From: Flavobacterium sp. | GTDB taxonomy: Bacteria > Bacteroidota > Bacteroidia > Flavobacteriales > Flavobacteriaceae | Length of the DNA stretch: 22,540 bases | Direction of reading: 5' to 3' | NCBI GenBank assembly: GCA_019105125.1 | Contig: JAHRWO010000129.1 | Span: 1 to 22,540 of the forward strand | In this document: positions 1 through 7,393 of the stretch, one piece after another | Position numbering within the stretch: the stretch's first letter is position 1 | Layout of the letters: each line of letters opens with the position of its first letter | Notes under the pieces: model-generated | What the model saw: the letters and a program-made list of their open reading frames with translations, nothing else | What the model was told of the DNA's origin: nothing | Database searches by the model: none | Program-made: the position numbers and the translations under genes

Positions 1-387
1 AAGAAAATTGCGGTGGCTTTAAAAACGGTTGGGTTAATCAATATCCAGTTTGCGATAAAAGACGATATTGTTTACATTATTGAAGCAAATCCAAGAGCTT
101 CTCGTACAGTTCCATTTATTGCTAAAGCATATGGGGAGCCATATGTAAATTACGCAACAAAAGTAATGTTAGGTCATAATAAAGTTACTGATTTTACTTT
201 CAACCCACAATTAAAAGGGTATGCGATTAAACAACCCGTATTCTCTTTTAGTAAGTTCCCAAATGTAAACAAAGCATTAGGGCCTGAAATGAAATCTACA
301 GGAGAAAGCATTTTATTTATCGATGATTTAAAAGACGATCAATTCTACGATTTGTATTCAAGAAGAAAAATGTACTTGACTAAGTAA
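1..387 (+). CDS. carB: Carbamoyl-phosphate synthase large subunit, C-terminal part (5' end outside window)
   Basis: This is the last 128 codons of the large subunit that makes carbamoyl phosphate from bicarbonate, ammonia (from glutamine) and ATP, for pyrimidine and arginine synthesis. The frame is open from base 1, so the gene begins upstream of the window. Visible motifs are the end of the second ATP-grasp domain (IEANPRASRTVPFIAKAYG) and the following GPEMKSTGE segment. The protein stops only about 24 residues after GPEMKSTGE, whereas the E. coli enzyme continues for well over 100 more residues as the MGS-like allosteric domain that binds UMP and ornithine. This copy therefore appears to lack that domain. 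I believe shorter CarB proteins are normal in Flavobacteriaceae, but I cannot confirm it here. A strong terminator follows 13 bases after the stop codon, so this looks like the natural 3' end and not a frameshift. Confidence 0.95.
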   Translation, partial: KKIAVALKTVGLINIQFAIKDDIVYIIEANPRASRTVPFIAKAYGEPYVNYATKVMLGHNKVTDFTFNPQLKGYAIKQPVFSFSKFPNVNKALGPEMKSTGESILFIDDLKDDQFYDLYSRRKMYLTK

Positions 388-400
388 TTATATAAAAGAA

Positions 401-429
401 AATCCCAATCGAAAGATTGGGATTTTTTT
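401..429. terminator. Bidirectional intrinsic terminator after carB
   Basis: There is a perfect 10-bp stem, AATCCCAATC (401-410) with GATTGGGATT (415-424), closed by a GAAA tetraloop and followed by a T run to 429. On the minus strand the A-rich flank before 401 gives a U-rich tail, so the same hairpin can also end the operon that runs towards it from 4040 to 492. It lies between two convergent transcription units. Confidence 0.9.
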
Positions 430-491
430 GTCTTATTAGAGAATAAGGCCTGTTTTTGTTTGTAATCCTTACGAATTCTGGAAAAGTAATC

Positions 492-905
492 CTATTTATT
501 TAACTTAATTTCAATTTTAGGGTTAATACGTGTTAAGTCAGATAAGAATTCGTCTTTGTTTTTGGGAGAAACAATAATACTTTCGTACGTTTTGTAGAAA
601 ATTTCTAATCGGTCAAAAGAAGCGGCAGGCGAACTAATAATGTTGTTAGTAGCTTCAATTTTTCGAATAGACGATATGTCGATTTTCCCGTTCATAGAGA
701 ATCCTGCTTTAACTATGAGTGTAGTATCCTTTATGATATACTTTATAGAAGTAAAGATATATGCAATAAACAATAGCGGACTAATAAAAAGCAGTACACT
801 AAGAAAATCAAAGGATTCCGAAAGAACTTTAAATCCTATACCTCCAAACAAGAGTAATAAGAAAAGAACTAATCCGATACTTATTTTGGATTTATAGGTT
901 TTCAT
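492..905 (-). CDS. Small membrane protein with bacterial PH-like domain (bPH_4 / DUF1200 type)
   Basis: A 137-residue protein. Two hydrophobic segments lie near the N-terminus (about residues 8-28 and 34-54). A soluble domain of about 80 residues follows, with the pattern of the bacterial PH-like family seen in YyaB-type proteins: YIIKDTTLIVKAG, then IDISSIRKIEATNN, then ASFDRLEIFY and IIVSPKNKDEFLSDL. The predicted arrangement is a membrane hairpin with a cytoplasmic PH-like domain. The molecular function of this family is not established. The start codon lies 7 bases beyond the stop of the superoxide dismutase gene, so it is probably the last gene of the minus-strand phospholipid operon, ending at the carB terminator. 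Family assignment is from recognised sequence pattern only. Confidence 0.75.
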   Translation of the reverse strand: MKTYKSKISIGLVLFLLLLFGGIGFKVLSESFDFLSVLLFISPLLFIAYIFTSIKYIIKDTTLIVKAGFSMNGKIDISSIRKIEATNNIISSPAASFDRLEIFYKTYESIIVSPKNKDEFLSDLTRINPKIEIKLNK

Positions 906-912
906 AAATTTT

Positions 913-1686
913 TTATAATTTATTTATTGCCGTTTCATATTTTGCATTTACTACTTTCCAATCGATTACATTGAAAATTGCCGTTAAATATTCGTTACGT
1001 TTGTTTTGATAGTTTAAGTAGTAGGCGTGTTCCCAAACGTCGATAGCTAAAATAGGTGTTCCTCTAACTTCGGCATTTGGCATTAATGGGTTGTCTTGGT
1101 TGGCTGTGCTTGTTACGGCTAATTTTCCGTCTCGGGTTACTACTAACCATGCCCAACCGCTTCCAAATTGACCTGCAGCCGCATCGGTAAGTTGTTTTTG
1201 TAAGTTGTCAAACGAGCCCATTTCAGCAGTAATGGCTTCGGCTAAAACGCCTGTTGGAGTACCGCCACCTTTTGGATTTAAAATCTCGAAAAATAAATTA
1301 TGATTGTAGTAACCACCGGCATTGTTTCGGATTTCTTTATTGTTTACGTCTAAGTTTTTTAGAATCTCTTCAACGGTTTTTAGTTCTAAGTCGGTTCCAA
1401 TAACTGCTTTATTTAACTTATTTGCGTAACCCAAATGATGTTTCGAATAATGGATTTCCATAGTGCGACCATCAATATGGGGTTCTAAGTCATCATAAGC
1501 ATATTTTAATCCTCGCATTTGGAAAATACCGCCTTCGGTAACTTTAACATCTGCAGGGTTTCCTAAAGCCGAAATTTTAGTTTCTACTTCGGGATCAGGA
1601 ATTTTTACTTCAATAAGTTCGTTTTCTTTTTTACAGCTTGCCATCATTAGTGATACACAAGCTACCCATAACAATGACTTTTTCAT
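913..1686 (-). CDS. sodA: Superoxide dismutase, Mn/Fe family, predicted lipoprotein
   Basis: A 257-residue protein that converts superoxide to oxygen and hydrogen peroxide. Residues 1-18 form a lipoprotein signal ending MASC with Cys18 as the lipidation site. A linker of about 35 residues precedes the dismutase fold (from about residue 54). The four metal ligands are visible: His79 in MEIHYSKHH, His129 in YYNHN, and Asp216 and His220 in DVWEHAYYLNY. The Gly-Gly before the second ligand (NNAGGYYNH) and the Gln in STANQDNPL are the Mn-type second-sphere arrangement, so manganese or cambialistic use is likely. The residue after NHNLF is Phe133, where most family members have Trp (NHxxFW). The protein is expected to sit in the periplasm or on a membrane face, unlike the usual cytoplasmic enzyme. 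It lies 11 bases downstream of the acyl-CoA-binding protein gene in the same direction. Confidence 0.93.
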   Translation of the reverse strand: MKKSLLWVACVSLMMASCKKENELIEVKIPDPEVETKISALGNPADVKVTEGGIFQMRGLKYAYDDLEPHIDGRTMEIHYSKHHLGYANKLNKAVIGTDLELKTVEEILKNLDVNNKEIRNNAGGYYNHNLFFEILNPKGGGTPTGVLAEAITAEMGSFDNLQKQLTDAAAGQFGSGWAWLVVTRDGKLAVTSTANQDNPLMPNAEVRGTPILAIDVWEHAYYLNYQNKRNEYLTAIFNVIDWKVVNAKYETAINKL

Positions 1687-1697
1687 GGCAGTAGTAC

Positions 1698-1979
1698 TTA
1701 AAGATTTCGTTCTTTTAATAATTCGTTTATGATTCGAATGTATTCGCTTTTAGCTTCATCTACAGTTAAATGTTTTACTTGCATCCAAGCGTTTAGTTTG
1801 AAAGCGTTTATGATATCTTGCGGATTTTGAAACAGTAGAGGAGTTGTCGTTTCCGAAGTAGCTTGCTTGTACAAACCATACAATATCAATTGCATATCCT
1901 GTGGCACTGATTCTTGTGGAATCAATTGTGCGTTAGCAAATGCTTCATCAAATAGTGTATTCAAATCCTTTTCGTTCAT
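1698..1979 (-). CDS. Acyl-CoA-binding protein (ACBP family)
   Basis: A 93-residue protein, close to the usual 85-95 residues of the single-domain ACBP family. These four-helix proteins bind long-chain acyl-CoA thioesters in the cytoplasm and buffer or deliver them. Diagnostic segments are ILYGLYKQAT, which matches the family's YGLYKQAT acyl-CoA contact helix, and KLNAWMQVKHLTVDEAKSEYI, which matches the Lys-x-x-Ala-Trp helix. It starts 3 bases after the psd stop codon and is followed closely by the superoxide dismutase gene, so it is probably cotranscribed with the phospholipid genes. Use of its acyl cargo in membrane lipid synthesis is an inference from this context. Confidence 0.88.
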   Translation of the reverse strand: MNEKDLNTLFDEAFANAQLIPQESVPQDMQLILYGLYKQATSETTTPLLFQNPQDIINAFKLNAWMQVKHLTVDEAKSEYIRIINELLKERNL

Positions 1980-1982
1980 TCT

Positions 1983-2636
1983 TTATGCTTTTTTACTAAT
2001 AACGGTTTTATTTCCGATAGCTTTATCACCTAATTTTACATTAATTTCGGTTCCTAATGGTAAATAAATATCTACTCTTGAACCAAATTTAATGAATCCA
2101 GCATCTTTACCTTGAACTACACGCATTCCTTCTTGTGCATAATTTACAATACGTCTTGCTAAAGCACCCGCAATTTGACGGTATAAGATTTCGCCATACA
2201 CTCGGTTGTTGATTACAACGGTAGTTCTTTCGTTTTCTTCACTTGCTTTTGGATGCCAAGCTACTAAGTATTTTCCAGGGTGATATTTGCTATATTTTAC
2301 AATTCCGTTTACACAATAACGAGTAACGTGAACGTTGATAGGCGACATGAAGATAGAAACCATCAAACGTTTGTCTTTGAAATATTCAGGTTCAAAAACT
2401 TCTTCAATTACTACCACTTTTCCATCAACTGGAGCTAAAATATGATTGTCACTATTGTCAGCAACACGAGTTGGGTTTCTGAAAAATTGTAAAACCAAGA
2501 CTAAAATTACCAATGCAAACAAATACAAAGCAGTTCGTAACCAATTTATTGAAACAAATGCATCGGTTAAGAAAATAATCCCAACAACTAATAGTAGGGT
2601 AATTAGAATGATTTTAGCGCCTTCTTTATGAAACAT
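1983..2636 (-). CDS. psd: Phosphatidylserine decarboxylase proenzyme (short, Psd type II)
   Basis: A 217-residue proenzyme that decarboxylates phosphatidylserine to phosphatidylethanolamine at the inner membrane. Two N-terminal hydrophobic stretches (about residues 8-28 and 34-51) anchor it. APVDGKV (Asp71) and INVHVTRY (His103) are conserved active-site regions. The self-cleavage site is Gly185-Ser186 in FIKFGSRVD, where the new N-terminal Ser becomes the pyruvoyl cofactor. The length fits the short form found in Bacteroidetes and Actinobacteria. Its first 11 bases overlap the end of cdsA, which indicates translational coupling to the enzyme that makes CDP-diacylglycerol two steps earlier. 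The intervening phosphatidylserine synthase gene is not in this window. Confidence 0.96.
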   Translation of the reverse strand: MFHKEGAKIILITLLLVVGIIFLTDAFVSINWLRTALYLFALVILVLVLQFFRNPTRVADNSDNHILAPVDGKVVVIEEVFEPEYFKDKRLMVSIFMSPINVHVTRYCVNGIVKYSKYHPGKYLVAWHPKASEENERTTVVINNRVYGEILYRQIAGALARRIVNYAQEGMRVVQGKDAGFIKFGSRVDIYLPLGTEINVKLGDKAIGNKTVISKKA

Positions 2637-3432
2637 AGTATAAAATTAAATAAAATAAATTAATAAAAGGAATTACAAATATAATACTATCTAGTCGATC
2701 TAGAATACCTCCATGTCCGGGCATGATATTTCCTGTATCTTTTATCCCAGCAACACGTTTTAATTTTGATTCGATTAAATCGCCTAATGTGCTGAAAATG
2801 CTTACGATAGCGGCAATTACAATCCAAATGTATAAGGTTGATGCCATAATGTAATAATTAGCTAACAAAGCACCAACGATTACGGTAAAAACTAATCCGC
2901 CAGCAAAACCTTCGATGGTTTTTTTAGGGGAAACGCTTGGGAATAGTTTGTTCTTTCCTATGTTTTTTCCAACCAAGTAAGCAAATGTATCGTTTGTCCA
3001 AATTAAAATAATAATTGAAATTAAAATTTTCGGATTGTAGCCTTTTACTCCCATTGCTACATAATTTGCTAGAATAAAAGGAAGAATTACATAGCCAAAC
3101 AACAGAAAGTATCTCGTATAAATTTTAAAATTAGACTTGTTCGCATTGAATAAATACAGTAATAATTTGATAGAAGTTACAATAGAAATAGCTGTTAAAG
3201 CAGTATTTAAATTGATGTCTGAATTTTTATTCCAAAAGAAATAATAGGAACTAGCTGCAATGGGAATACTTACGTAAAAATTTAATCCGCACATTTTGCA
3301 GAATTCATAAACTCCAATCACCAAAAAGGCTCCAAAAAGAATGGCTAAACCCTCTCTAGAATAAGAAATGCAGCCTAACAGTAATAAAACATAAACGGCT
3401 CCAGATAATGCTCTTTTTAGCGTTTCGTTCAT
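2626..3432 (-). CDS. cdsA: Phosphatidate cytidylyltransferase (CDP-diglyceride synthase)
   Basis: A 268-residue integral membrane protein that makes CDP-diacylglycerol from phosphatidic acid and CTP, the precursor of all phospholipid head-group branches. Many hydrophobic segments run through the protein. The C-terminal CDS signature is complete: SKLKRVAGIKD followed by GHGGILDRLDS, with SPKKTIEGFAGG further upstream. I start it at MNETLKRAL (3432). An upstream in-frame ATG at 3477 would add 15 residues (beginning MPQKSLPTSFRR) that lie inside the end of the preceding gene and do not look like a membrane protein N-terminus. With this start it begins 2 bases after the LUD gene stop, and it overlaps psd by 11 bases at its 3' end. 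Confidence 0.95.
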   Translation of the reverse strand: MNETLKRALSGAVYVLLLLGCISYSREGLAILFGAFLVIGVYEFCKMCGLNFYVSIPIAASSYYFFWNKNSDINLNTALTAISIVTSIKLLLYLFNANKSNFKIYTRYFLLFGYVILPFILANYVAMGVKGYNPKILISIIILIWTNDTFAYLVGKNIGKNKLFPSVSPKKTIEGFAGGLVFTVIVGALLANYYIMASTLYIWIVIAAIVSIFSTLGDLIESKLKRVAGIKDTGNIMPGHGGILDRLDSIIFVIPFINLFYLILYYVS

Positions 3433-3434
3433 TA

Positions 3435-4040
3435 TTATAAATCTTCTAAAAGAAGTAGGTAAAGATTTTTGTGGCAACTTCCGTAGTGAAGAAAATCTTG
3501 TTCGGTTACTTCCTCAAAATATTTTATGGTGGTAATATTAGAAGGGTAATTTTTTTCGTGAGCACTTTTAATTCGCCTCAATCCATCACTTTTGCTATTC
3601 ACAATTTGGCTTGTGGTAGCAAAAACAATCATATTCGTAGGCAATTCATTTGGTTTAAAATGTTTAAATTGATTGGAAGAGAAAAGAATAGAGCCTTCAT
3701 CCGCAATTAAATTTTCGCAAGAAGATAAGAAAAAAACGGGAGGAGTTGAATTGTCGTATGTTAATTTGTTGTCGTCAAGTAAATAAAGCAATCGATTATC
3801 AAAACATTGTGCGTTACATTCAAACCAATCATTCTCGGCTAATATATTTTCGAAATTCTCTGCAATTTCATCTAAATTTTCACAATAAATAAACTTACCT
3901 CCATTTCCTTTGAAATTGAAAGTAAATTGTTCGTCAATTGGTAAAGTAGTATCAGGAGTATAAGGACTTTTGACTTCTTGTTTCTTGTCATTGTCTTCTT
4001 CGTCTGATGATGAACCAAAAAATTTTCTAAAAAGACTCAT
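3435..4040 (-). CDS. LUD-domain protein (LutC/YkgG-like)
   Basis: A 201-residue protein. The N-terminal 35 residues are charged and low-complexity (SSSDEEDNDKKQEVKS). The remainder resembles the LUD (LutC/YkgG, DUF162) fold, with a segment ending SSCENLIADEGSILFSS, then NMIVFATTSQIV and a C-terminal NLYLLLLEDL. LutC proteins elsewhere belong to LutABC lactate oxidation complexes with iron-sulfur partners. None of those partners is nearby, so the lactate role should not be assumed. It is the first gene of the phospholipid operon, 2 bases before cdsA, and lies beyond the ftsH terminator. The fold assignment is moderately secure and the function is unknown. Confidence 0.7.
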   Translation of the reverse strand: MSLFRKFFGSSSDEEDNDKKQEVKSPYTPDTTLPIDEQFTFNFKGNGGKFIYCENLDEIAENFENILAENDWFECNAQCFDNRLLYLLDDNKLTYDNSTPPVFFLSSCENLIADEGSILFSSNQFKHFKPNELPTNMIVFATTSQIVNSKSDGLRRIKSAHEKNYPSNITTIKYFEEVTEQDFLHYGSCHKNLYLLLLEDL

Positions 4041-4072
4041 GTATCTTTAGTAGGTTTTTTAACTGTGAAAAT

Positions 4073-4080
4073 CAAAGATA
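4073..4080 (-). promoter_or_regulatory. Candidate -7 promoter element for the LUD-cdsA-psd operon
   Basis: Read on the minus strand this is TATCTTTG, a match to the Bacteroidetes -7 consensus TAnnTTTG, 32 bases before the LUD start codon and just downstream of the ftsH terminator. No clear TTG is visible at the -33 spacing, where the terminator hairpin lies. Such matches also occur by chance in AT-rich DNA. Confidence 0.4.
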
Positions 4081-4086
4081 AAAAAA

Positions 4087-4116
4087 ATCTTAGTTCTACA
4101 CATAAAGAACTAAGAT
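4087..4116 (-). terminator. Intrinsic terminator after ftsH
   Basis: A perfect 11-bp stem pairs 4087-4097 (ATCTTAGTTCT on the plus strand) with 4106-4116 (AGAACTAAGAT), with an 8-base loop. The run of A before 4087 becomes a U tract for minus-strand transcripts. It lies about 30 bases past the ftsH stop codon and separates rsfS-ftsH from the LUD-cdsA operon. Confidence 0.85.
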
Positions 4117-4147
4117 TTTTATTAATATTATTTTGTTGATAAGTTGC

Positions 4148-6091
4148 TTATTCTGATACAGCGTTTTCGGTTGTGTTTTCAGGGGTTGCAACAGTTTCTT
4201 TTTCAAAAGGTCTTTTTCCAAAAATGTTTTCTAAATCATCTTTGAAAATCACTTCTTTTTCAATCAGAATATCAGCCAATTGAACTAATTTTTCTTTATT
4301 GGTTTCCAAAAGATGAATGGCTCTGTCATACTGTTCTTCAATCAATTTAGAAATTTCAGTATCGATAACTTTAGCAGTTTCTTCAGAATATGGTTTTGAA
4401 AAATTATAGTCAGATTGTCCTGTTGAATCGTAATACGTGATGTTTCCAAGCTTATCATTCAATCCATAAATCGTTACCATAGCTCTCGCTTGACGCGTAA
4501 CTTTCTCTAAATCGCTCAATGCTCCAGTTGAAATTTTATTGAAAATTACTTTTTCAGCAGCACGACCTCCCATGGTAGCACACATTTCGTCTAACATTTG
4601 TTCTGGTCTTACGATTAATCGTTCTTCAGGTAAATACCAAGCGGCACCTAAACTTTGTCCACGAGGAACAATCGTAACTTTTACTAATGGTGCAGCGTGT
4701 TCTAACATCCAACTTACGGTTGCGTGACCTGCTTCATGTATTGCAATAGCACGTTTTTCCTCTGGAGTAACGATTTTATTTTTCTTTTCTAAACCACCAA
4801 CGATTCTGTCAACAGCATCAAGAAAATCTTGTTTGTCTACCGCTTTTTTGTCTTTACGAGCTGCAATTAAAGCCGCCTCGTTACAAACATTAGCAATATC
4901 TGCACCCGAGAATCCAGGAGTTTGTTTTGCTAAGAATTCGGTATCTAGTTCCTCTGATTTTTTCAAAGGTTTTAAATGTACTTCAAAGATTTCTTTACGC
5001 TCTCTAATGTCTGGTAAGTCTACATAAATTTGTCTGTCAAAACGACCAGCACGCAATAACGCTTTGTCTAAAACATCGGCACGGTTTGTGGCAGCTAAAA
5101 CAATTACGTTTGAATTGGTTCCAAAACCATCCATTTCAGTTAATAATTGATTCAGCGTGTTTTCTCTTTCGTCGTTAGCGCCTGTCATGTTATTTTTACC
5201 ACGAGCTCTACCTACAGCGTCAATTTCATCAATGAAAATGATAGATGGCGATTTTTCTTTCGCTTGTTTGAATAAATCTCGAACACGAGAAGCTCCAACT
5301 CCTACAAACATTTCCACAAAATCAGAACCTGACAATGAGAAGAAAGGTACTTTAGCTTCACCAGCAACGGCTTTAGCTAATAAAGTTTTTCCGGTTCCTG
5401 GAGGTCCAACTAATAATGCTCCTTTCGGAATTTTTCCTCCAATTGATGTATATTTTTCAGGGTTTTTGAGGAATTCAACAATTTCTTGGATTTCCTCTTT
5501 AGCCCCTTCTAAACCTGCGACATTTTCAAAAGTAACTCTAACGTCATTTTTTTCATCGAAAAGTTTCGCTTTTGATTTGCCAATATTGAAAATTTGGCCT
5601 CCACCACCTCCAGTTCCACCAGACATTCGGCGCATCATGAAAATCCACAAACCTACCAAAATCACAATGGGTAAAAGCAATGAGATGAGTTCACCCCACA
5701 TGCTTTCAGGTTCTTTTTCGTATTCGCTTAGTTTACCTTCGTTAGAGGCTTTTTGAAGATTTTCTTGAAAGGTTTTAAGGTCACCAATTTCAAAGAAATA
5801 ATGAGGTCCTTTGGTATTCAATTTACCAAGTACATCATTTTTTACTTTTTCATGCGCTTTATCAGTTAATGCTGTTTTTTTTAAGAAAACAGTTGCTTTA
5901 GTATTATTAAATACCACTTTATCAACTTGACTTTTATCTAAGTATTGATAAAATTTTGATAAAGTTGTAGGTGCTGGATTGCTTAAATCCAATCCTTGTG
6001 TAACGATACTTATTGTAAAAAAAATCCCTAAGACAAGAACAATACTCATCCACGGACTAAACTTAAAGCCAGAATTATTATTTTGTGCCAT
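4148..6091 (-). CDS. ftsH: ATP-dependent zinc metalloprotease FtsH
   Basis: A 647-residue membrane-bound AAA+ protease that extracts and degrades damaged or unassembled membrane proteins and some regulatory proteins. A first membrane segment (about 13-32) is followed by a periplasmic domain (about 35-133), a second membrane segment (about 134-153) and a Gly-rich linker (158-165). The AAA domain has Walker A GPPGTGKT (229-236), the pore motif FVG (262-264), Walker B IIFIDEID (284-291) and the second region of homology around [13 protein letters not shown] with GRFDR arginine fingers. The peptidase has the zinc motif HEAGH (452-456), with Asp527 in [10 protein letters not shown] as the likely third ligand. 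The length is typical. It starts 7 bases after the rsfS stop codon and ends before a strong terminator. All catalytic residues are present. Confidence 0.98.
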   Translation of the reverse strand: MAQNNNSGFKFSPWMSIVLVLGIFFTISIVTQGLDLSNPAPTTLSKFYQYLDKSQVDKVVFNNTKATVFLKKTALTDKAHEKVKNDVLGKLNTKGPHYFFEIGDLKTFQENLQKASNEGKLSEYEKEPESMWGELISLLLPIVILVGLWIFMMRRMSGGTGGGGGQIFNIGKSKAKLFDEKNDVRVTFENVAGLEGAKEEIQEIVEFLKNPEKYTSIGGKIPKGALLVGPPGTGKTLLAKAVAGEAKVPFFSLSGSDFVEMFVGVGASRVRDLFKQAKEKSPSIIFIDEIDAVGRARGKNNMTGANDERENTLNQLLTEMDGFGTNSNVIVLAATNRADVLDKALLRAGRFDRQIYVDLPDIRERKEIFEVHLKPLKKSEELDTEFLAKQTPGFSGADIANVCNEAALIAARKDKKAVDKQDFLDAVDRIVGGLEKKNKIVTPEEKRAIAIHEAGHATVSWMLEHAAPLVKVTIVPRGQSLGAAWYLPEERLIVRPEQMLDEMCATMGGRAAEKVIFNKISTGALSDLEKVTRQARAMVTIYGLNDKLGNITYYDSTGQSDYNFSKPYSEETAKVIDTEISKLIEEQYDRAIHLLETNKEKLVQLADILIEKEVIFKDDLENIFGKRPFEKETVATPENTTENAVSE

Positions 6092-6098
6092 AAAATTT

Positions 6099-6470
6099 TT
6101 AGTAATTAGTATCTATGGTTGTAATTTTAGCATCACCCCATAAACTTTCAATGTTGTAGTATTCTCTAATATGTTTTTGGAACACGTGAACCACAATACT
6201 CACATAATCCATAAGTACCCATTCGCCATTTTGCTCTCCTTCAACATGCCATGGCTTTTCTTTTAATTCTTTTGAAACCACCTTTTGAACCGAGCCCACA
6301 ATTGCATTAACTTGTGTATTTGAATTACCGTTACAGATTACAAAGTAATCACAAACCGTATTTTCTATTTCCCTTAAATCAAGGATATTAATATCATTTC
6401 CCTTTACGTCTTCAATTCCTTTGATGATAAGTGCTAATAAATCATCATTATTCGTATTTTTTTTCGTCAT
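6099..6470 (-). CDS. rsfS: Ribosomal silencing factor RsfS
   Basis: A 123-residue protein of the RsfS/DUF143 (Iojap) family. It binds ribosomal protein uL14 and blocks joining of the ribosomal subunits when nutrients are scarce. Recognisable segments are the start of the domain (LLALIIKGIEDVKGNDI), DYFVICNGNSNTQVNAI, KPWHVEGEQNGEWVLMDY, and VVHVFQKHIREYYNIESLW near the C-terminus, all characteristic of the family. Length matches the usual 105-130 residues. It is directly upstream of ftsH with a 7-base gap, so the two are probably cotranscribed. It is divergent from birA across an 85-base intergenic region. Confidence 0.95.
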   Translation of the reverse strand: MTKKNTNNDDLLALIIKGIEDVKGNDINILDLREIENTVCDYFVICNGNSNTQVNAIVGSVQKVVSKELKEKPWHVEGEQNGEWVLMDYVSIVVHVFQKHIREYYNIESLWGDAKITTIDTNY

Positions 6471-6490
6471 GTAATATTTATGATTTTATG

Positions 6491-6498
6491 CAAAGGTA
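6491..6498 (-). promoter_or_regulatory. Candidate -7 promoter element for rsfS-ftsH
   Basis: Read on the minus strand this is TACCTTTG, matching TAnnTTTG, 20 bases before the rsfS start codon in the short divergent region. No convincing -33 TTG is seen. Confidence 0.4.
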
Positions 6499-6512
6499 TC
6501 ATTTTTTGTGAT

Positions 6513-6520
6513 TATTTTTG
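6513..6520 (+). promoter_or_regulatory. Candidate -7 promoter element for birA
   Basis: TATTTTTG on the plus strand matches TAnnTTTG and lies 35 bases before the birA start codon. It sits close to the oppositely oriented rsfS element at 6491-6498, so the two promoters could interfere. No -33 TTG is visible at the expected spacing. Confidence 0.35.
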
Positions 6521-6555
6521 AACCTTAACATAAGATTAAATTTTGTTATTGAAAT

Positions 6556-7287
6556 ATGAGAATAATCAAACTCGATGCCATAGATTCAACCAACCATTTT
6601 TTAAAAGCACTTTCAGCTCAAGAAAATTGCGAAAATTTTACCGTTGTTAGTACTGAATCTCAAACAGAAGGAAAAGGACAAAGAGGATCAGGTTGGGTTT
6701 CTGAATCAGGTAAAAATCTCACTTTTAGTGTTTTATATAGTCAGAAAGTAGATGGAATTACGAGTTTGTTTACTTTGAATATTATGGTTGCTTTGAGTGT
6801 TGTTGAAGCATTAAAATTGGTTAGTAATTTAAATTTTGTCATTAAATGGCCTAACGACATTTTGGCAGAAAATAAAAAAATAGGTGGCATTTTGATTGAA
6901 AATACCTTTAAAAATTCAGGAGAAGTGCAATCGATAATCGGAATTGGTTTGAATGTAAATCAATCTCAATTCGAAAATTTACCTCAAGCATCTTCTTTGT
7001 TTTTGTTAGAAAATAAAATTTTTGATAGAGAAACGATGCTAATTTCTATTGTAAATCAGTTGGAATTCAATTTAAGTCAGCTACATTTTTTAGGTGAAAC
7101 TCATTTTTGGGATGCATACCATAAAATCTTGTTTAAGAAAAATATAGTTTCTGCTTTTGAATCGGTTGCTGGAAATCGCTTTGTTGGTAAAATCCAAGAG
7201 GTAACACAAGAAGGAAAATTAGCTGTTTTGTTGGAAGATGATTCTGTTCAATTTTTTGATGTCAAAGAGGTGAAAATGTTGTACTAA
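6556..7287 (+). CDS. birA: Biotin--[acetyl-CoA-carboxylase] ligase (group I, no DNA-binding domain)
   Basis: A 243-residue enzyme that activates biotin with ATP and attaches it to the biotin carrier protein of acetyl-CoA carboxylase and related enzymes. The biotin/adenylate loop is GKGQRGSGW (39-47), close to the GRGRRGRxW consensus. KWPNDILAENKKIGGILIE (97-115) holds the catalytic Lys region, and GIGLNVNQ lies near 129-136. The protein starts directly with the catalytic domain (IKLDAIDSTNHFLK), so it lacks the N-terminal winged helix of E. coli BirA and should not act as the biotin repressor. It is transcribed divergently from rsfS. The 106 bases to ccsBA carry a separate candidate promoter. 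Confidence 0.95.
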   Translation: MRIIKLDAIDSTNHFLKALSAQENCENFTVVSTESQTEGKGQRGSGWVSESGKNLTFSVLYSQKVDGITSLFTLNIMVALSVVEALKLVSNLNFVIKWPNDILAENKKIGGILIENTFKNSGEVQSIIGIGLNVNQSQFENLPQASSLFLLENKIFDRETMLISIVNQLEFNLSQLHFLGETHFWDAYHKILFKKNIVSAFESVAGNRFVGKIQEVTQEGKLAVLLEDDSVQFFDVKEVKMLY

Positions 7288-7351
7288 AATGAGAATGTTA
7301 TAAATTCCTCAAACCTTTGTTAAACTTAGCTGAAAAGTTTTTGTTTTTGAG

Positions 7352-7359
7352 TACATTTG
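7352..7359 (+). promoter_or_regulatory. Candidate -7 promoter element for ccsBA
   Basis: TACATTTG matches TAnnTTTG, 34 bases before the ccsBA start codon, and is followed by TGCC as in several flavobacterial start-site regions. No -33 TTG is found at 17-23 bases upstream. Confidence 0.4.
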
Positions 7360-7393
7360 TGCCAATTTAAAAAAACGTATTCCTATATATCTC

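Noticed and set aside
3433..3477. Upstream ATG for cdsA at 3477
   Set aside because: It would add residues encoded within the end of the LUD gene. The ATG at 3432 gives a normal CdsA N-terminus and a 2-base gap.
5157..5756. Open frame of 199 codons on the plus strand opposite ftsH
   Set aside because: It lies wholly antisense to a clear ftsH with intact motifs, has no recognisable domain and has biased composition expected of a shadow frame.
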